From: Clostridia bacterium
GTDB taxonomy: Bacteria; Bacillota; Clostridia; Christensenellales; Borkfalkiaceae
Assembly: GCA_017621155.1 (NCBI GenBank)
Contig: JAGATP010000015.1
Coordinates: forward strand, 1 to 64,000
DNA length: 64,000 bases
Direction of reading: 5' to 3'
Shown here: in pieces, positions 27,052 to 33,451 of the stretch
Layout of the letters: each line of letters opens with the position of its first letter
How positions within the stretch are numbered: position 1 is the stretch's first letter
The notes under the pieces: generated by a model
Told to the model about the DNA's origin: nothing
Databases searched by the model: none
Seen by the model: the letters and a program-made list of their open reading frames with translations, nothing else
Made by a program: the position numbers and the translations under genes

Positions 27052-27201
27052 GGTCGCCGGTTCGAATCCGGCTATTAGCTCCAAGAAAAAGAGTTTACCA
27101 TTTTTGGTAGACTCTTTTTTCTTTGTGGTCGGATTCGAATCGGCGAAATTACCTGCTGATTCTCTTAAAGCCGGCGACAAGTCACAAAAGCAAGCCCCTT
27201 G
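27052..27201 (+). repeat. 150-bp direct repeat, copy 2 (orphan tRNA 3' end)
   Basis: This copy begins with 32 nt identical to the tRNA-Thr 3' end including CCA, but nothing upstream of it resembles the 5' half of a tRNA. Together with copy 1 it brackets 151 bp of unique sequence (26901-27051). That sequence has a dyad ATACGGCA/TGCCGTAT and no credible gene. After copy 2 a further stem TACGGCAT/ATGCCGTA is followed by a T-rich run. The 26783-27362 gap is otherwise without a gene. Confidence 0.93.
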
Positions 27202-27362
27202 ATACGGCATCTCTCGAAAGAGGTATGCCGTAATTTCTTTTCTATTTGCGTAACGAGAGTGGCATTTTTGTCCGCAAATGCAGTGCTTGTCAGTAAAAAT
27301 GATATTGTAATTTTCACTCTTTTTCTTGAAGGTAATTTTTTATATAAAACTACTGAAAGTAT

Positions 27363-27391
27363 TTGACAAATGGTGAAAAATGTGACATAAT
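27363..27391 (+). promoter_or_regulatory. Promoter of the 6S-like RNA
   Basis: TTGACA (27363-27368), 17-bp spacer, CATAAT (27386-27391). The predicted start, 6-7 bp downstream, coincides with the first base of the closing stem at 27398. Confidence 0.8.
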
Positions 27392-27397
27392 AGAATT

Positions 27398-27568
27398 GCC
27401 AAACAAATTTCATAAATCAATCATAGGGATATTTTTCTCTTTTTTTGAAAAGGGGTGAATAATACCCTTTTTCCGTGTGCACAATCATTGTATGAATTTG
27501 GTAAAAGCGCAAATTCCGTCGGTGATTGTGTAAGGAATATCCTTTTGATTGCTTGAAATTTGTTTGGC
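27398..27568 (+). ncRNA. ssrS: Candidate 6S-like structured RNA
   Basis: A 171-nt rod with ends that pair exactly: GCCAAACAAATTTCA (27398-27412) with 27554-27568, 15 bp. Further inward are AATCAA/TTGATT (27415-27420, 27545-27550), GGATATT/AATATCC (27427-27433, 27536-27542), a large bubble, CACAATCA/TGATTGTG (27480-27487, 27523-27530) and a terminal hairpin GAATTTG/CAAATTC (27494-27516). The 5' side of the bubble can form a small hairpin, AAAAGGG/CCCTTTT. A long rod with a central bubble and a promoter start at the stem base fit 6S RNA, the RNA polymerase decoy. Identity is inferred from shape only. Confidence 0.6.
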
Positions 27569-27592
27569 GACAATCGGGGTTTGCGTTTTTCG

Positions 27593-27621
27593 GAGCGTTA
27601 ACTGCGGTTGACGCTCTTTTT
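27593..27621 (+). terminator. Terminator of the 6S-like RNA
   Basis: GAGCGTTAAC (27593-27602), loop TGCG, GTTGACGCTC (27607-27616), followed by five T and an A/T-rich run. It lies between the RNA and the lipoprotein gene. Confidence 0.88.
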
Positions 27622-27650
27622 ATTTTATATTTTTTTTGGAGGAAAAGAAA

Positions 27651-28583
27651 ATGAAAAAACTACTCACACTAATCCTTGCTATGCTCATGCTCCTGTCAGT
27701 TGCTGCTTGTAATGCTGAAACACCGCCTGATAGAACCAAGAACAATCCATCGCAAAGCCAAGACTACACGAACAATCCATCGCAAAGCCCAGACAACGAT
27801 AACAATGGCGGCAACGAAAAAAATGAAATAACTTTTAATGGTCTTGTCGCAGTTGACAATGCGGAATGTACGATTAAAGTGACGGAAATCGATCCCGACA
27901 ATATCTGGGGATATACATTAAAAATCCAACTTGAGAACAAATCCGCTAATAAGACTTATATGTTCTCTGTGCAAAATGCCGCTATCAACGGCGTTCAGTG
28001 CAATCCCCTCTTTGCTTCTGAGGTAGCAGCCGGCAAAAAGTCAAATGATGAAATTCACTTTACAAAAAGAGAACTTGAGGAAAACGGCATAAAAGATTAT
28101 ACAGATATTGAATTAACCTTCCGTGTTTACGACAGCAATGATTGGTTGGCTGATGATGTCGCCAAGGAAACCGTCCATATCTATCCGTATGGAGAGGATA
28201 AGGCTACAAATTTTGTTAGAACTCCCCAGCCGACCGATAATGTAATCGTTGACAATGAATATGTTACGGTTATTGTAACAGGGTATAAAGATGATGATAT
28301 ATGGGGTTACACCGTAAAACTGTTTTTACTAAATAAAACCGATAAAACTGTAATGTTTAGCGTTAACAATGCGTCCGTGAACGGATATATGGCAGATCCG
28401 CTTTTTGCAAAATCGGTATCTTCTAAAAAATGCGCCTTCACCTCTATGTCTTGGTCTGATAAAACTTTGAAAGATAACGGAATAACTTCCGTGAATGAAA
28501 TCGAGTTTAATCTTCGGGTTTATGACATAGGCGATTGGCTCGGCGATGATTTTGTTAACCAATCCGTCACTTTAAAACCGTAA
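27651..28583 (+). CDS. Lipoprotein with two tandem repeated domains, hypothetical
   Basis: A 310-residue secreted protein. A lipoprotein signal (MKKLLTLILAMLMLLSVAAC) gives lipidated Cys20. A low-complexity linker follows in which NNPSQSQD/NNPSQSPD is repeated. Then come two homologous domains of about 110 residues (~68-185 and ~195-310). They share DNxxxTxxVTxxxxDxIWGYT, FSVxNAxxNG and FRVYDSNDWLADD/LRVYDIGDWLGDD. The fold is probably an immunoglobulin-like beta sandwich; the function is unknown. The start has a strong GGAGGAAAAG site. No separate promoter is obvious, so it may depend on read-through of the 6S-like RNA terminator. Its A+T content looks higher than that of its neighbours. Confidence 0.85.
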   Translation: MKKLLTLILAMLMLLSVAACNAETPPDRTKNNPSQSQDYTNNPSQSPDNDNNGGNEKNEITFNGLVAVDNAECTIKVTEIDPDNIWGYTLKIQLENKSANKTYMFSVQNAAINGVQCNPLFASEVAAGKKSNDEIHFTKRELEENGIKDYTDIELTFRVYDSNDWLADDVAKETVHIYPYGEDKATNFVRTPQPTDNVIVDNEYVTVIVTGYKDDDIWGYTVKLFLLNKTDKTVMFSVNNASVNGYMADPLFAKSVSSKKCAFTSMSWSDKTLKDNGITSVNEIEFNLRVYDIGDWLGDDFVNQSVTLKP

Positions 28584-28599
28584 AATTCCTATCGGTAGG

Positions 28600-28681
28600 G
28601 GCGAGCTCTTCACGGCTCGCCTTTCTCTATGTAAAAAATAAAAAGTGCAAATCAAAACCTTTCGGTCAAGTCTGCACTTTT
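28600..28681. terminator. Two hairpins between convergent genes
   Basis: GGCGAGC/GCTCGCC (28600-28621) followed by TTTCTC, and AAAAGTGCA (28641-28649) paired over a long loop with TGCACTTTT (28673-28681) followed by TTT. They separate the lipoprotein gene from nifU and could work in both directions. Confidence 0.65.
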
Positions 28682-28743
28682 TTACGTTATATTTTTAAAC
28701 TGTCCTCAAGATTTTTGGCGAACCCTTTTTTATTTTTCGCCTT

Positions 28744-29172
28744 TTATCCGCAATGGTCTTCGCTGTCGCAGGAAGCGGGAATGATACCCTCAAATTGGAT
28801 GCCGTTTTTCTTGCAATAATCCTCGAGCGCCCTTTTGATCGCCTCCTCCGCCAGGACGGAGCAGTGCAGTTTATGAGGCGGAAGCCCGTCGAGCGCTTCC
28901 GCGACTGCCCGATTGGTCAATTGCATCGCCTCGGATAGGGGTTTCCCCTTGATCATCTCCGTCGCCATCGAACTGGACGCGATCGCGCTGCCACAGCCGA
29001 AGGTCTCGAATTTGACGTCCTCGATGATTCCGTTTTCGATTTTTAAATAGATTTTCATGATATCTCCGCACTTTGCATTGCCAACCTCGCCGACGCCGTC
29101 GGCATTTTCGATGACGCCGACGTTGCGGGGGTTGCGGAAATGATCCATCACTTTTTCGCTGTATAATACCAT
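28744..29172 (-). CDS. nifU: NifU/IscU-type Fe-S cluster scaffold
   Basis: A 142-residue scaffold. The three cluster ligands are Cys35 (NAKCGDIM), Cys60 (FGCGSAIASSS) and Cys104 (LHCSVLAEEA), with the conserved Asp37. SEKVMDHFRNPRNVG at the N-terminus is typical. The C-terminus adds a short Cys-containing tail (ASCDSEDHCG). It builds clusters from sulfur supplied by the cysteine desulfurase encoded 9 bp upstream. The pair is the minimal NifSU system common in Clostridia. Confidence 0.96.
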   Translation of the reverse strand: MVLYSEKVMDHFRNPRNVGVIENADGVGEVGNAKCGDIMKIYLKIENGIIEDVKFETFGCGSAIASSSMATEMIKGKPLSEAMQLTNRAVAEALDGLPPHKLHCSVLAEEAIKRALEDYCKKNGIQFEGIIPASCDSEDHCG

Positions 29173-29181
29173 AATTTCACC

Positions 29182-30369
29182 TCATGAAAGGATAAATTGC
29201 TTTTTTCCGTTCGCCAAATCTCTCCAGACGGGAGAAATGCCGCGCAGGTATGCTACGACCTCTTTGACCGATTGCACGATGAAATCCACCTCTTCCTCCG
29301 TGGTTTCCTCCGAGAGGGAGAGCCTTAAAGAGCCGTGGGCAATTTCGTGCGGTCTGCCGATGGCAAGGAGGACGTGGCTGGGATCAAGCGAGCCAGAAGT
29401 ACAGGCAGAGCCCGAAGAGGCGCAAATCCCCCGATCGTCCAAGAGGAGGAGAAGGGATTCCCCTTCGATGCCTTCGAAGCAGAAATGCACGTTGGAGGGA
29501 AGCCGTTTCTCCCGATCGCCGTTTAAAATGGAATGCGGAATTTCCCGTAAGCCGTCGATGAGCCTGTCTCGAAGAACTTTGAGCCTTGCAGACCGCTCTT
29601 CCATCCCCGCGCAAGTCTCCTCGAGTGCCGCCGCCATGCCGACGATGGCGGGAATGTTTTCCGTGCCCGCTCGCTTGCCGCGCTCCTGCGCGCCCCCTTC
29701 GATGAGGGGCATAAGGGGAATCCCCTTTCTCGCATACAGCGCGCCGACGCCCTTCGGCCCGTGAAACTTGTGGGCGGAGAGGGACAGCAAATCGATGTGC
29801 TGCGCCTCGACGTCGATGGGCAGATGCCCGACCGCCTGCACGGCGTCCGTATGAAAGAGAACGCCTTTCCTCTTGCAGATCGCGCCGATTTCGGCGATGG
29901 GCTGAATCGTCCCGATCTCGTTGTTCGCATACATGACGCTGACGAGGCAGGTATTGGGGCGAATCGCCTCTTCCACCGCTTGGGCGGAGAGGATTCCGTT
30001 TTCGGGGACGGGCAACAGCGTCACCGAAAAGCCCTCCTCTTCGAGCCGTTTTAACGAATGCAACACGGCGTGATGTTCGAAGGCGGTGGAAACGATGTGT
30101 CTTTTGCCCTGTTTCGCTCCGAGCCTTGCGGCGGAGAGAAGTGCCTGATTGTCCGCCTCGCTCCCGCCCGAGGTGAAGGTAATTTCCCTCGGCAGAGCAT
30201 TGAGGCAGGAAGCGATTCTCTTCCTCGCTGAAACGAGGGCTTCCGCCGCCCTCTGCCCTGCCGAATGCAGGCTGGAAGGATTGCCGTACCCTTCGCTAAA
30301 GTACGGCAACATCGCCTCGATCGCCCGCTTGCTCATCTTCGTTGTCGCGGCATTGTCCGCATAAATCAT
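29182..30369 (-). CDS. nifS: Cysteine desulfurase NifS/IscS
   Basis: A 395-residue PLP enzyme. The PLP lysine is Lys201 in LSAHKFHGPKGVGA; the catalytic cysteine is Cys323 in the loop ASSGSACTSGSLDPSHVL. The N-terminus MIYADNAATTKMS is standard. It converts cysteine to alanine and hands persulfide sulfur to the NifU scaffold. The promoter (30499-30527) lies in the gap shared with the divergent Rrf2 regulator, so cluster status probably controls it. Confidence 0.97.
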   Translation of the reverse strand: MIYADNAATTKMSKRAIEAMLPYFSEGYGNPSSLHSAGQRAAEALVSARKRIASCLNALPREITFTSGGSEADNQALLSAARLGAKQGKRHIVSTAFEHHAVLHSLKRLEEEGFSVTLLPVPENGILSAQAVEEAIRPNTCLVSVMYANNEIGTIQPIAEIGAICKRKGVLFHTDAVQAVGHLPIDVEAQHIDLLSLSAHKFHGPKGVGALYARKGIPLMPLIEGGAQERGKRAGTENIPAIVGMAAALEETCAGMEERSARLKVLRDRLIDGLREIPHSILNGDREKRLPSNVHFCFEGIEGESLLLLLDDRGICASSGSACTSGSLDPSHVLLAIGRPHEIAHGSLRLSLSEETTEEEVDFIVQSVKEVVAYLRGISPVWRDLANGKKQFILS

Positions 30370-30498
30370 TCCAAAGTACTCCTTTGCATTTCTTATTTTG
30401 TCTGATTTTTACACGTTTATCCGCCTCGGAAATTGTGGCGAACCCACTCCTCCAAGGCGTTTTTCATTTTTAACCTACCATTTTGATATGTTGAATAG

Positions 30499-30532
30499 AT
30501 TTTAACACTTTTTACCTAGTTTGTCAATAGGT
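30499..30532 (-). promoter_or_regulatory. nifSU promoter with overlapping dyad (candidate Rrf2 site)
   Basis: TTGACA (30522-30527), 17-bp spacer, TAAAAT (30499-30504), minus strand. A dyad ACCTA-N9-TAGGT (30514-30532) spans the -35 hexamer and is placed to block the promoter when an Rrf2 protein binds. Motif assignment is inference. Confidence 0.7.
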
Positions 30533-30548
30533 TTTTAGGGGAAATTGC

Positions 30549-30577
30549 TTGATTTTTCGAAAAAAGAATGGTATACT
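30549..30577 (+). promoter_or_regulatory. Promoter of the Rrf2 regulator
   Basis: TTGATT (30549-30554), 17-bp spacer, TATACT (30572-30577); AGGGAGGAAGG ribosome site follows. Confidence 0.7.
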
Positions 30578-30597
30578 GAAAAAAAGGGAGGAAGGTT

Positions 30598-31005
30598 ATG
30601 ATTTCCACACGCGGAAGATACGCTTTAAGGGTGATGATTGACATTGCGGAACAGAGCAATACGGGCTACATTCCGCTCAACGACATTGCAACACGGCAAG
30701 CCATTTCGGAAAAATACCTTGAGAGCATTGTCGTCCTTCTGACGAGGGGCGGGCTCTTGGAGGGCGTTCGAGGCAAAGGCGGAGGCTATAAACTCACCCG
30801 CACGCCCGATGAATACCCCTTAAGCAGCATTTTGCGCCTCACGGAAGGGTCGCTCGCCCCCGTTGCCTGCCTCAAAGAAGGGGCGACGTGCGAGAGAAGT
30901 CCCTTCTGCAAAACCTTGCCCGTATGGAAGGGATTTTATGCCGTCATCGACCACTATTTGAGCGGCGTTACACTCGCCGACCTCCTAAATCCCACTGAAA
31001 AATGA
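30598..31005 (+). CDS. iscR: Rrf2-family regulator, IscR-like
   Basis: A 135-residue winged-helix regulator. The DNA-binding half contains STRGRYALRVMIDIAE, AISEKYLESIV and the wing RGKGGGYKLTR. The three cysteines expected to hold a [2Fe-2S] cluster are at 91, 98 and 104 (VACLKEGATCERSPFC), almost the numbering of E. coli IscR. It diverges from nifSU, so it most likely senses cluster supply and represses nifSU and itself. The dyad at 30514-30532 is a candidate site. Confidence 0.92.
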   Translation: MISTRGRYALRVMIDIAEQSNTGYIPLNDIATRQAISEKYLESIVVLLTRGGLLEGVRGKGGGYKLTRTPDEYPLSSILRLTEGSLAPVACLKEGATCERSPFCKTLPVWKGFYAVIDHYLSGVTLADLLNPTEK

Positions 31006-31024
31006 CTCTTTTGCATAAACAAGC

Positions 31025-31061
31025 GGGGCTGTCGCAAGTTTTTTTAACTTGCGACAGCCCC
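31025..31061. repeat. Perfect 16-bp palindrome (dispersed family)
   Basis: GGGGCTGTCGCAAGTT (31025-31040), T5 loop, exact complement 31046-31061. There is no proper U-tract after it. A close relative, GGGGCAGTCGCAAG, occurs at 46181-46218. It lies after the Rrf2 gene and may end its transcript. Confidence 0.8.
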
Positions 31062-31157
31062 CTTACTTATATTCTCAACTCTTTCCTCCTAGCTTTGCCG
31101 AACATATGTTCGTCATAGAAATTCTTGGCTTCCGTTTAAAATCAGAGGGATATTTAA

Positions 31158-31468
31158 GCAGAGTCGGTTGACAAGTGGGGCGGGGCGTCTCGCCCCACTA
31201 TCGATCGAAAGCAACCTACCCTTTGGGGGAACAAACACAAAAGCCTTTTTAAAGTCGGGGTGTTTTCAACCCGACTTTACGCAGAGTCGGTTGACAAATG
31301 AGGCGGGGCGTCTCGCCCCCTATTGGAAAGGGGCAACCTGCCCCCCCTTGGGGAACAAACACAAAAGCCTTTTTAAAGTCGGGGTGTTTTCAACCCGACT
31401 TTACGCAGAATCGGTTGACAAATGAGGCGGGGCGTCTCGCCCCCTATTGAAAAGGGGCAACCTGCCCC
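31158..31468. repeat. Tandem array of ~123-bp units, 2.5 copies
   Basis: Units start at 31158, 31281 and 31405 (123 and 124 bp); the third is cut at 67 bp by the stop codon of the next gene. Each begins GCAGA(G/A)TCGGTTGACAA and contains a GGGGCG/CGCCCC hairpin (31182-31196 in unit 1). Units 1 and 2 also contain AAAGTCGGG/CCCGACTTT (31251-31278 in unit 1). Units differ mainly in the middle part. Short open frames across them repeat the same peptide and look spurious. The 31006-31468 gap has no convincing gene. Confidence 0.93.
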
Positions 31469-32110
31469 TTACAGCGAAGTCAGAGACAGGCAGAGCGTTG
31501 CGCCGATTTTCCGCACTTCGTTTGCGCGGACTGCCTTCCCTTCCAAGGACAAGAGGCTCTGCCTGCATTCCTCCGCCATGGCAAAGAGCTTTTTCCCGAT
31601 TCTCCCCTCCCATTCCTCATTGAAACAGTCGAGAAGGGTGACGCAGTCGGACAGGGCGAGCCTCGCGTTTTCCTGCCCCATCGAATAATTTTCAAGCCCG
31701 TTTGCAATCTTGTACAGGAGAAGGGTCGCGCTGTCCAACACCGAAAGCCTCTTTCTGATTTCCTCCTTCTTTCCCCTGTCCTTCCCGTAGAGCGAAAGCT
31801 TCCTCAGGCAAACCGCTTTCACGGAAAGGTTGCGATCGGTCGCCGAGTTCTTCTCCTCCATTCCCTTGGCAAGGGCAAAGGAAGGATAATAATGAAGGAC
31901 GCTCTTCCCCTCGTAGACGAGCCCCGCCCCACCCCGATCGTAGTCGATGACGGAGACGACTTCCACCGTCTCCTCCCCGTCGGACAGCAACAGGTAATAG
32001 GAATAGTCCACGAAGAGAAAGGCGCTCTCGCCAAAGAGATAAAAAAACGTCCCCAACAGTGTGAGGACGGTAAAAAACACAAATGCCACGCAATAAACTC
32101 TCAGCTTCAT
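31469..32110 (-). CDS. Hypothetical membrane-anchored protein
   Basis: A 213-residue protein not recognised. One N-terminal membrane helix (VYCVAFVFFTVLTLLGTFFYLF, ~5-27) is followed by a short soluble stretch with SVIDYDRGGAGLVYEGKSVLHYY. A long helical region (~100-210) comes next, in which lysine and glutamate alternate. It starts 8 bp after the acyltransferase gene and should be cotranscribed. The stop codon abuts the truncated last unit of the tandem array. No ribosome site of quality was seen (weak AGAG). Confidence 0.65.
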   Translation of the reverse strand: MKLRVYCVAFVFFTVLTLLGTFFYLFGESAFLFVDYSYYLLLSDGEETVEVVSVIDYDRGGAGLVYEGKSVLHYYPSFALAKGMEEKNSATDRNLSVKAVCLRKLSLYGKDRGKKEEIRKRLSVLDSATLLLYKIANGLENYSMGQENARLALSDCVTLLDCFNEEWEGRIGKKLFAMAEECRQSLLSLEGKAVRANEVRKIGATLCLSLTSL

Positions 32111-32118
32111 GGTATACT

Positions 32119-33150
32119 CTATGCCCGTTTTCGGAGTTTATGCAGCCAATCGAGAAGAAGTTTCCAAAGGATAGAAAATCCGAGTGCGAGGAGAAAGACG
32201 ACGGGCGCGTAGAAGAGCTGAACGATGGGCAGCGAAAACCATTCTGTCGCGATAAACGCCCTGCGGAGCAGCGACATGACGATGGGGTGCGCGATGTAAA
32301 TGGTAAGAGAATAGTTCTTGCCCGCTTCGGAAAGGAGCTTCGGAGCGTTCGGATGCTTGACGCCGAGGGTAACAAAACAGAGCGCCATGACGATCGTTCC
32401 GAGGTAGATTTCGCAGGAATTTCTATAGAAATCGGGCAGAAGCAGCCACTGCATTCCGACGCAGTAGAGCGCGCCAAGGGCGATGGCAATCCAAAGGAAC
32501 AGATCGCTCCTTGCCGTGAAAAAGCGTTCGTACTCGTGCAAAAACATGCCGAGAAGGAGGAAAGAAAGTCCCGTCACGAGGAAGTTCCGATAATACTCTC
32601 TGGGAATTTCCACGCCGAAATAGGTCAGAAGCTCGTTTAAGACGAAGAGCGCGACAAGGAGAACTGCCATCAGGACGTACTTGGATTTTTTCAGGCGAAG
32701 GACTTCGATGAGCCAAAGTACGCCGTAGGCATAGAGCATGGCGTGCAGAAACCACATGGGATCGAGGAGCATGAAAAATCCGGACGGATCGTTGAAGAGC
32801 AAAAGCTTGAGCCACGACGAAGGAGAGAGGTCGAGCGCTGCGATCATCTCGGGGAAATTGAAATTGTAGAGGGACAGAAAGTAAACCCAGGTGACGAGGA
32901 AGCCCCAAAACGTCAGCCACAACAGGTGGAAAAATCCCCGCTTCGCACGCTTCTCCCTCTGTTCCCCGTCCGGCGCATAGCAAAAATAGCCCGATAGGAG
33001 GAAGAAAAAGGGCACGGCAACCCGACTCAGCGCGAGGTTGATTCCGCCGAGGAAGGAAGGATAGCCACAGTGCAGCCCCACGACCAAGAAAGCGGCGAAC
33101 AGCCGCAGCATGTCGAGAGAGCGATTCCGTTGTCGTTTGCTTTCGTTCAT
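32119..33150 (-). CDS. Acyltransferase family 3 membrane protein
   Basis: A 343-residue polytopic protein with about ten hydrophobic segments. The N-terminal RSLDMLRLFAAFLVVGLHCGYP carries the R-x10-H motif of acyltransferase family 3 (OafA/WecH-like). FFLLSGYFC and LDPMWFLHAMLYAYG are also family features. Such enzymes O-acetylate or otherwise acylate cell-surface glycans. The particular acceptor is unknown. The promoter places the transcript start at the ATG itself (33157-33185), so the message may be leaderless. Confidence 0.88.
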   Translation of the reverse strand: MNESKRQRNRSLDMLRLFAAFLVVGLHCGYPSFLGGINLALSRVAVPFFFLLSGYFCYAPDGEQREKRAKRGFFHLLWLTFWGFLVTWVYFLSLYNFNFPEMIAALDLSPSSWLKLLLFNDPSGFFMLLDPMWFLHAMLYAYGVLWLIEVLRLKKSKYVLMAVLLVALFVLNELLTYFGVEIPREYYRNFLVTGLSFLLLGMFLHEYERFFTARSDLFLWIAIALGALYCVGMQWLLLPDFYRNSCEIYLGTIVMALCFVTLGVKHPNAPKLLSEAGKNYSLTIYIAHPIVMSLLRRAFIATEWFSLPIVQLFYAPVVFLLALGFSILWKLLLDWLHKLRKRA

Positions 33151-33156
33151 ACTTTT

Positions 33157-33185
33157 ATTATAACGGGCGAAGTCCCTTTTGTCAA
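33157..33185 (-). promoter_or_regulatory. Consensus promoter giving a leaderless acyltransferase mRNA
   Basis: TTGACA (33180-33185), 17-bp spacer, TATAAT (33157-33162). Only six bases (AAAAGT) separate the -10 box from the ATG at 33150, so there is no space for a Shine-Dalgarno site. Confidence 0.8.
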
Positions 33186-33203
33186 GAAGAAAAAAGGGCG
33201 TAA

Positions 33204-33227
33204 AAAAAACGGCTTGCGCCGTTTTTT
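33204..33227. terminator. Bidirectional terminator
   Basis: AAAAAACGGC, loop TTGC, GCCGTTTTTT. It follows the YjzC-like gene on the minus strand. Confidence 0.85.
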
Positions 33228-33252
33228 AACCTTCGTATTCGTAATGACAACC
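33226..33252 (-). pseudogene. Duplicated 3' end of the YjzC-like gene
   Basis: Right after the stop of the miniprotein gene the minus strand again reads Gly-Cys-His-Tyr-Glu-Tyr-Glu-Gly-stop, nearly the same codons as the true C-terminus (DCHYEYEG). Only this short tail is duplicated; its stop codon merges with the terminator T-tract. Confidence 0.7.
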
Positions 33253-33257
33253 GTTTT

Positions 33258-33410
33258 TTAGCCCTCGTATTCGTAATGGCAATCGGACATCTGTGTAGGG
33301 GGCATCGTTTCGCCCTGTCCGATATAAATAGTGTTGATGGTCTTGCCGTCGGCATTGACCACTTTGTACGAGCCCGTCTTGGGAGCTCTGTCGCCTGAAT
33401 TTAATCTCAT
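33258..33410 (-). CDS. YjzC-like miniprotein (50 aa)
   Basis: A 50-residue protein, MRLNSGDRAPKTGSYKVVNA followed by DGKTINTIYIGQGETMPPTQ and a tail MSDCHYEYEG. It resembles the small YjzC-like family of Firmicutes (pattern xPGDxAPxxGxY ... PPT) whose role is not known. A very strong AAAGGAGGAT site precedes the ATG. This site is partly enclosed in a hairpin (33413-33437). It lies 41 bp after uppP and is probably its transcript's last gene, ending at the 33204-33227 terminator. Confidence 0.75.
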   Translation of the reverse strand: MRLNSGDRAPKTGSYKVVNADGKTINTIYIGQGETMPPTQMSDCHYEYEG

Positions 33411-33412
33411 AG

Positions 33413-33437
33413 TTCTATCCTCCTTTCTTGGATAGAA
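33413..33437 (-). promoter_or_regulatory. Hairpin covering the ribosome site of the miniprotein
   Basis: TTCTATCC/GGATAGAA, 8 bp with a 9-nt loop. The AAAGGAGGAT ribosome site spans the loop and one arm, so folding would hide it. Confidence 0.6.
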
Positions 33438-33451
33438 ACAGTATGCGCGGT

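Noticed and set aside
26713..27210. Short open frames over and opposite the tRNA-Thr repeats (AGFEPAT- and SNPAISS-type peptides)
   Set aside because: They arise from tRNA sequence and its repeat, have no ribosome sites, and are a known source of spurious proteins.
27398..27568. Miniature inverted-repeat transposon instead of an RNA gene
   Set aside because: There is no target-site duplication, and a promoter and terminator fit the ends exactly.
31158..31468. CRISPR array
   Set aside because: Units are ~123 bp without unique spacers and no cas gene is nearby.
31168..31688. Protein-coding frames across the tandem array
   Set aside because: The same peptide is repeated with each DNA unit and no ribosome site precedes it.
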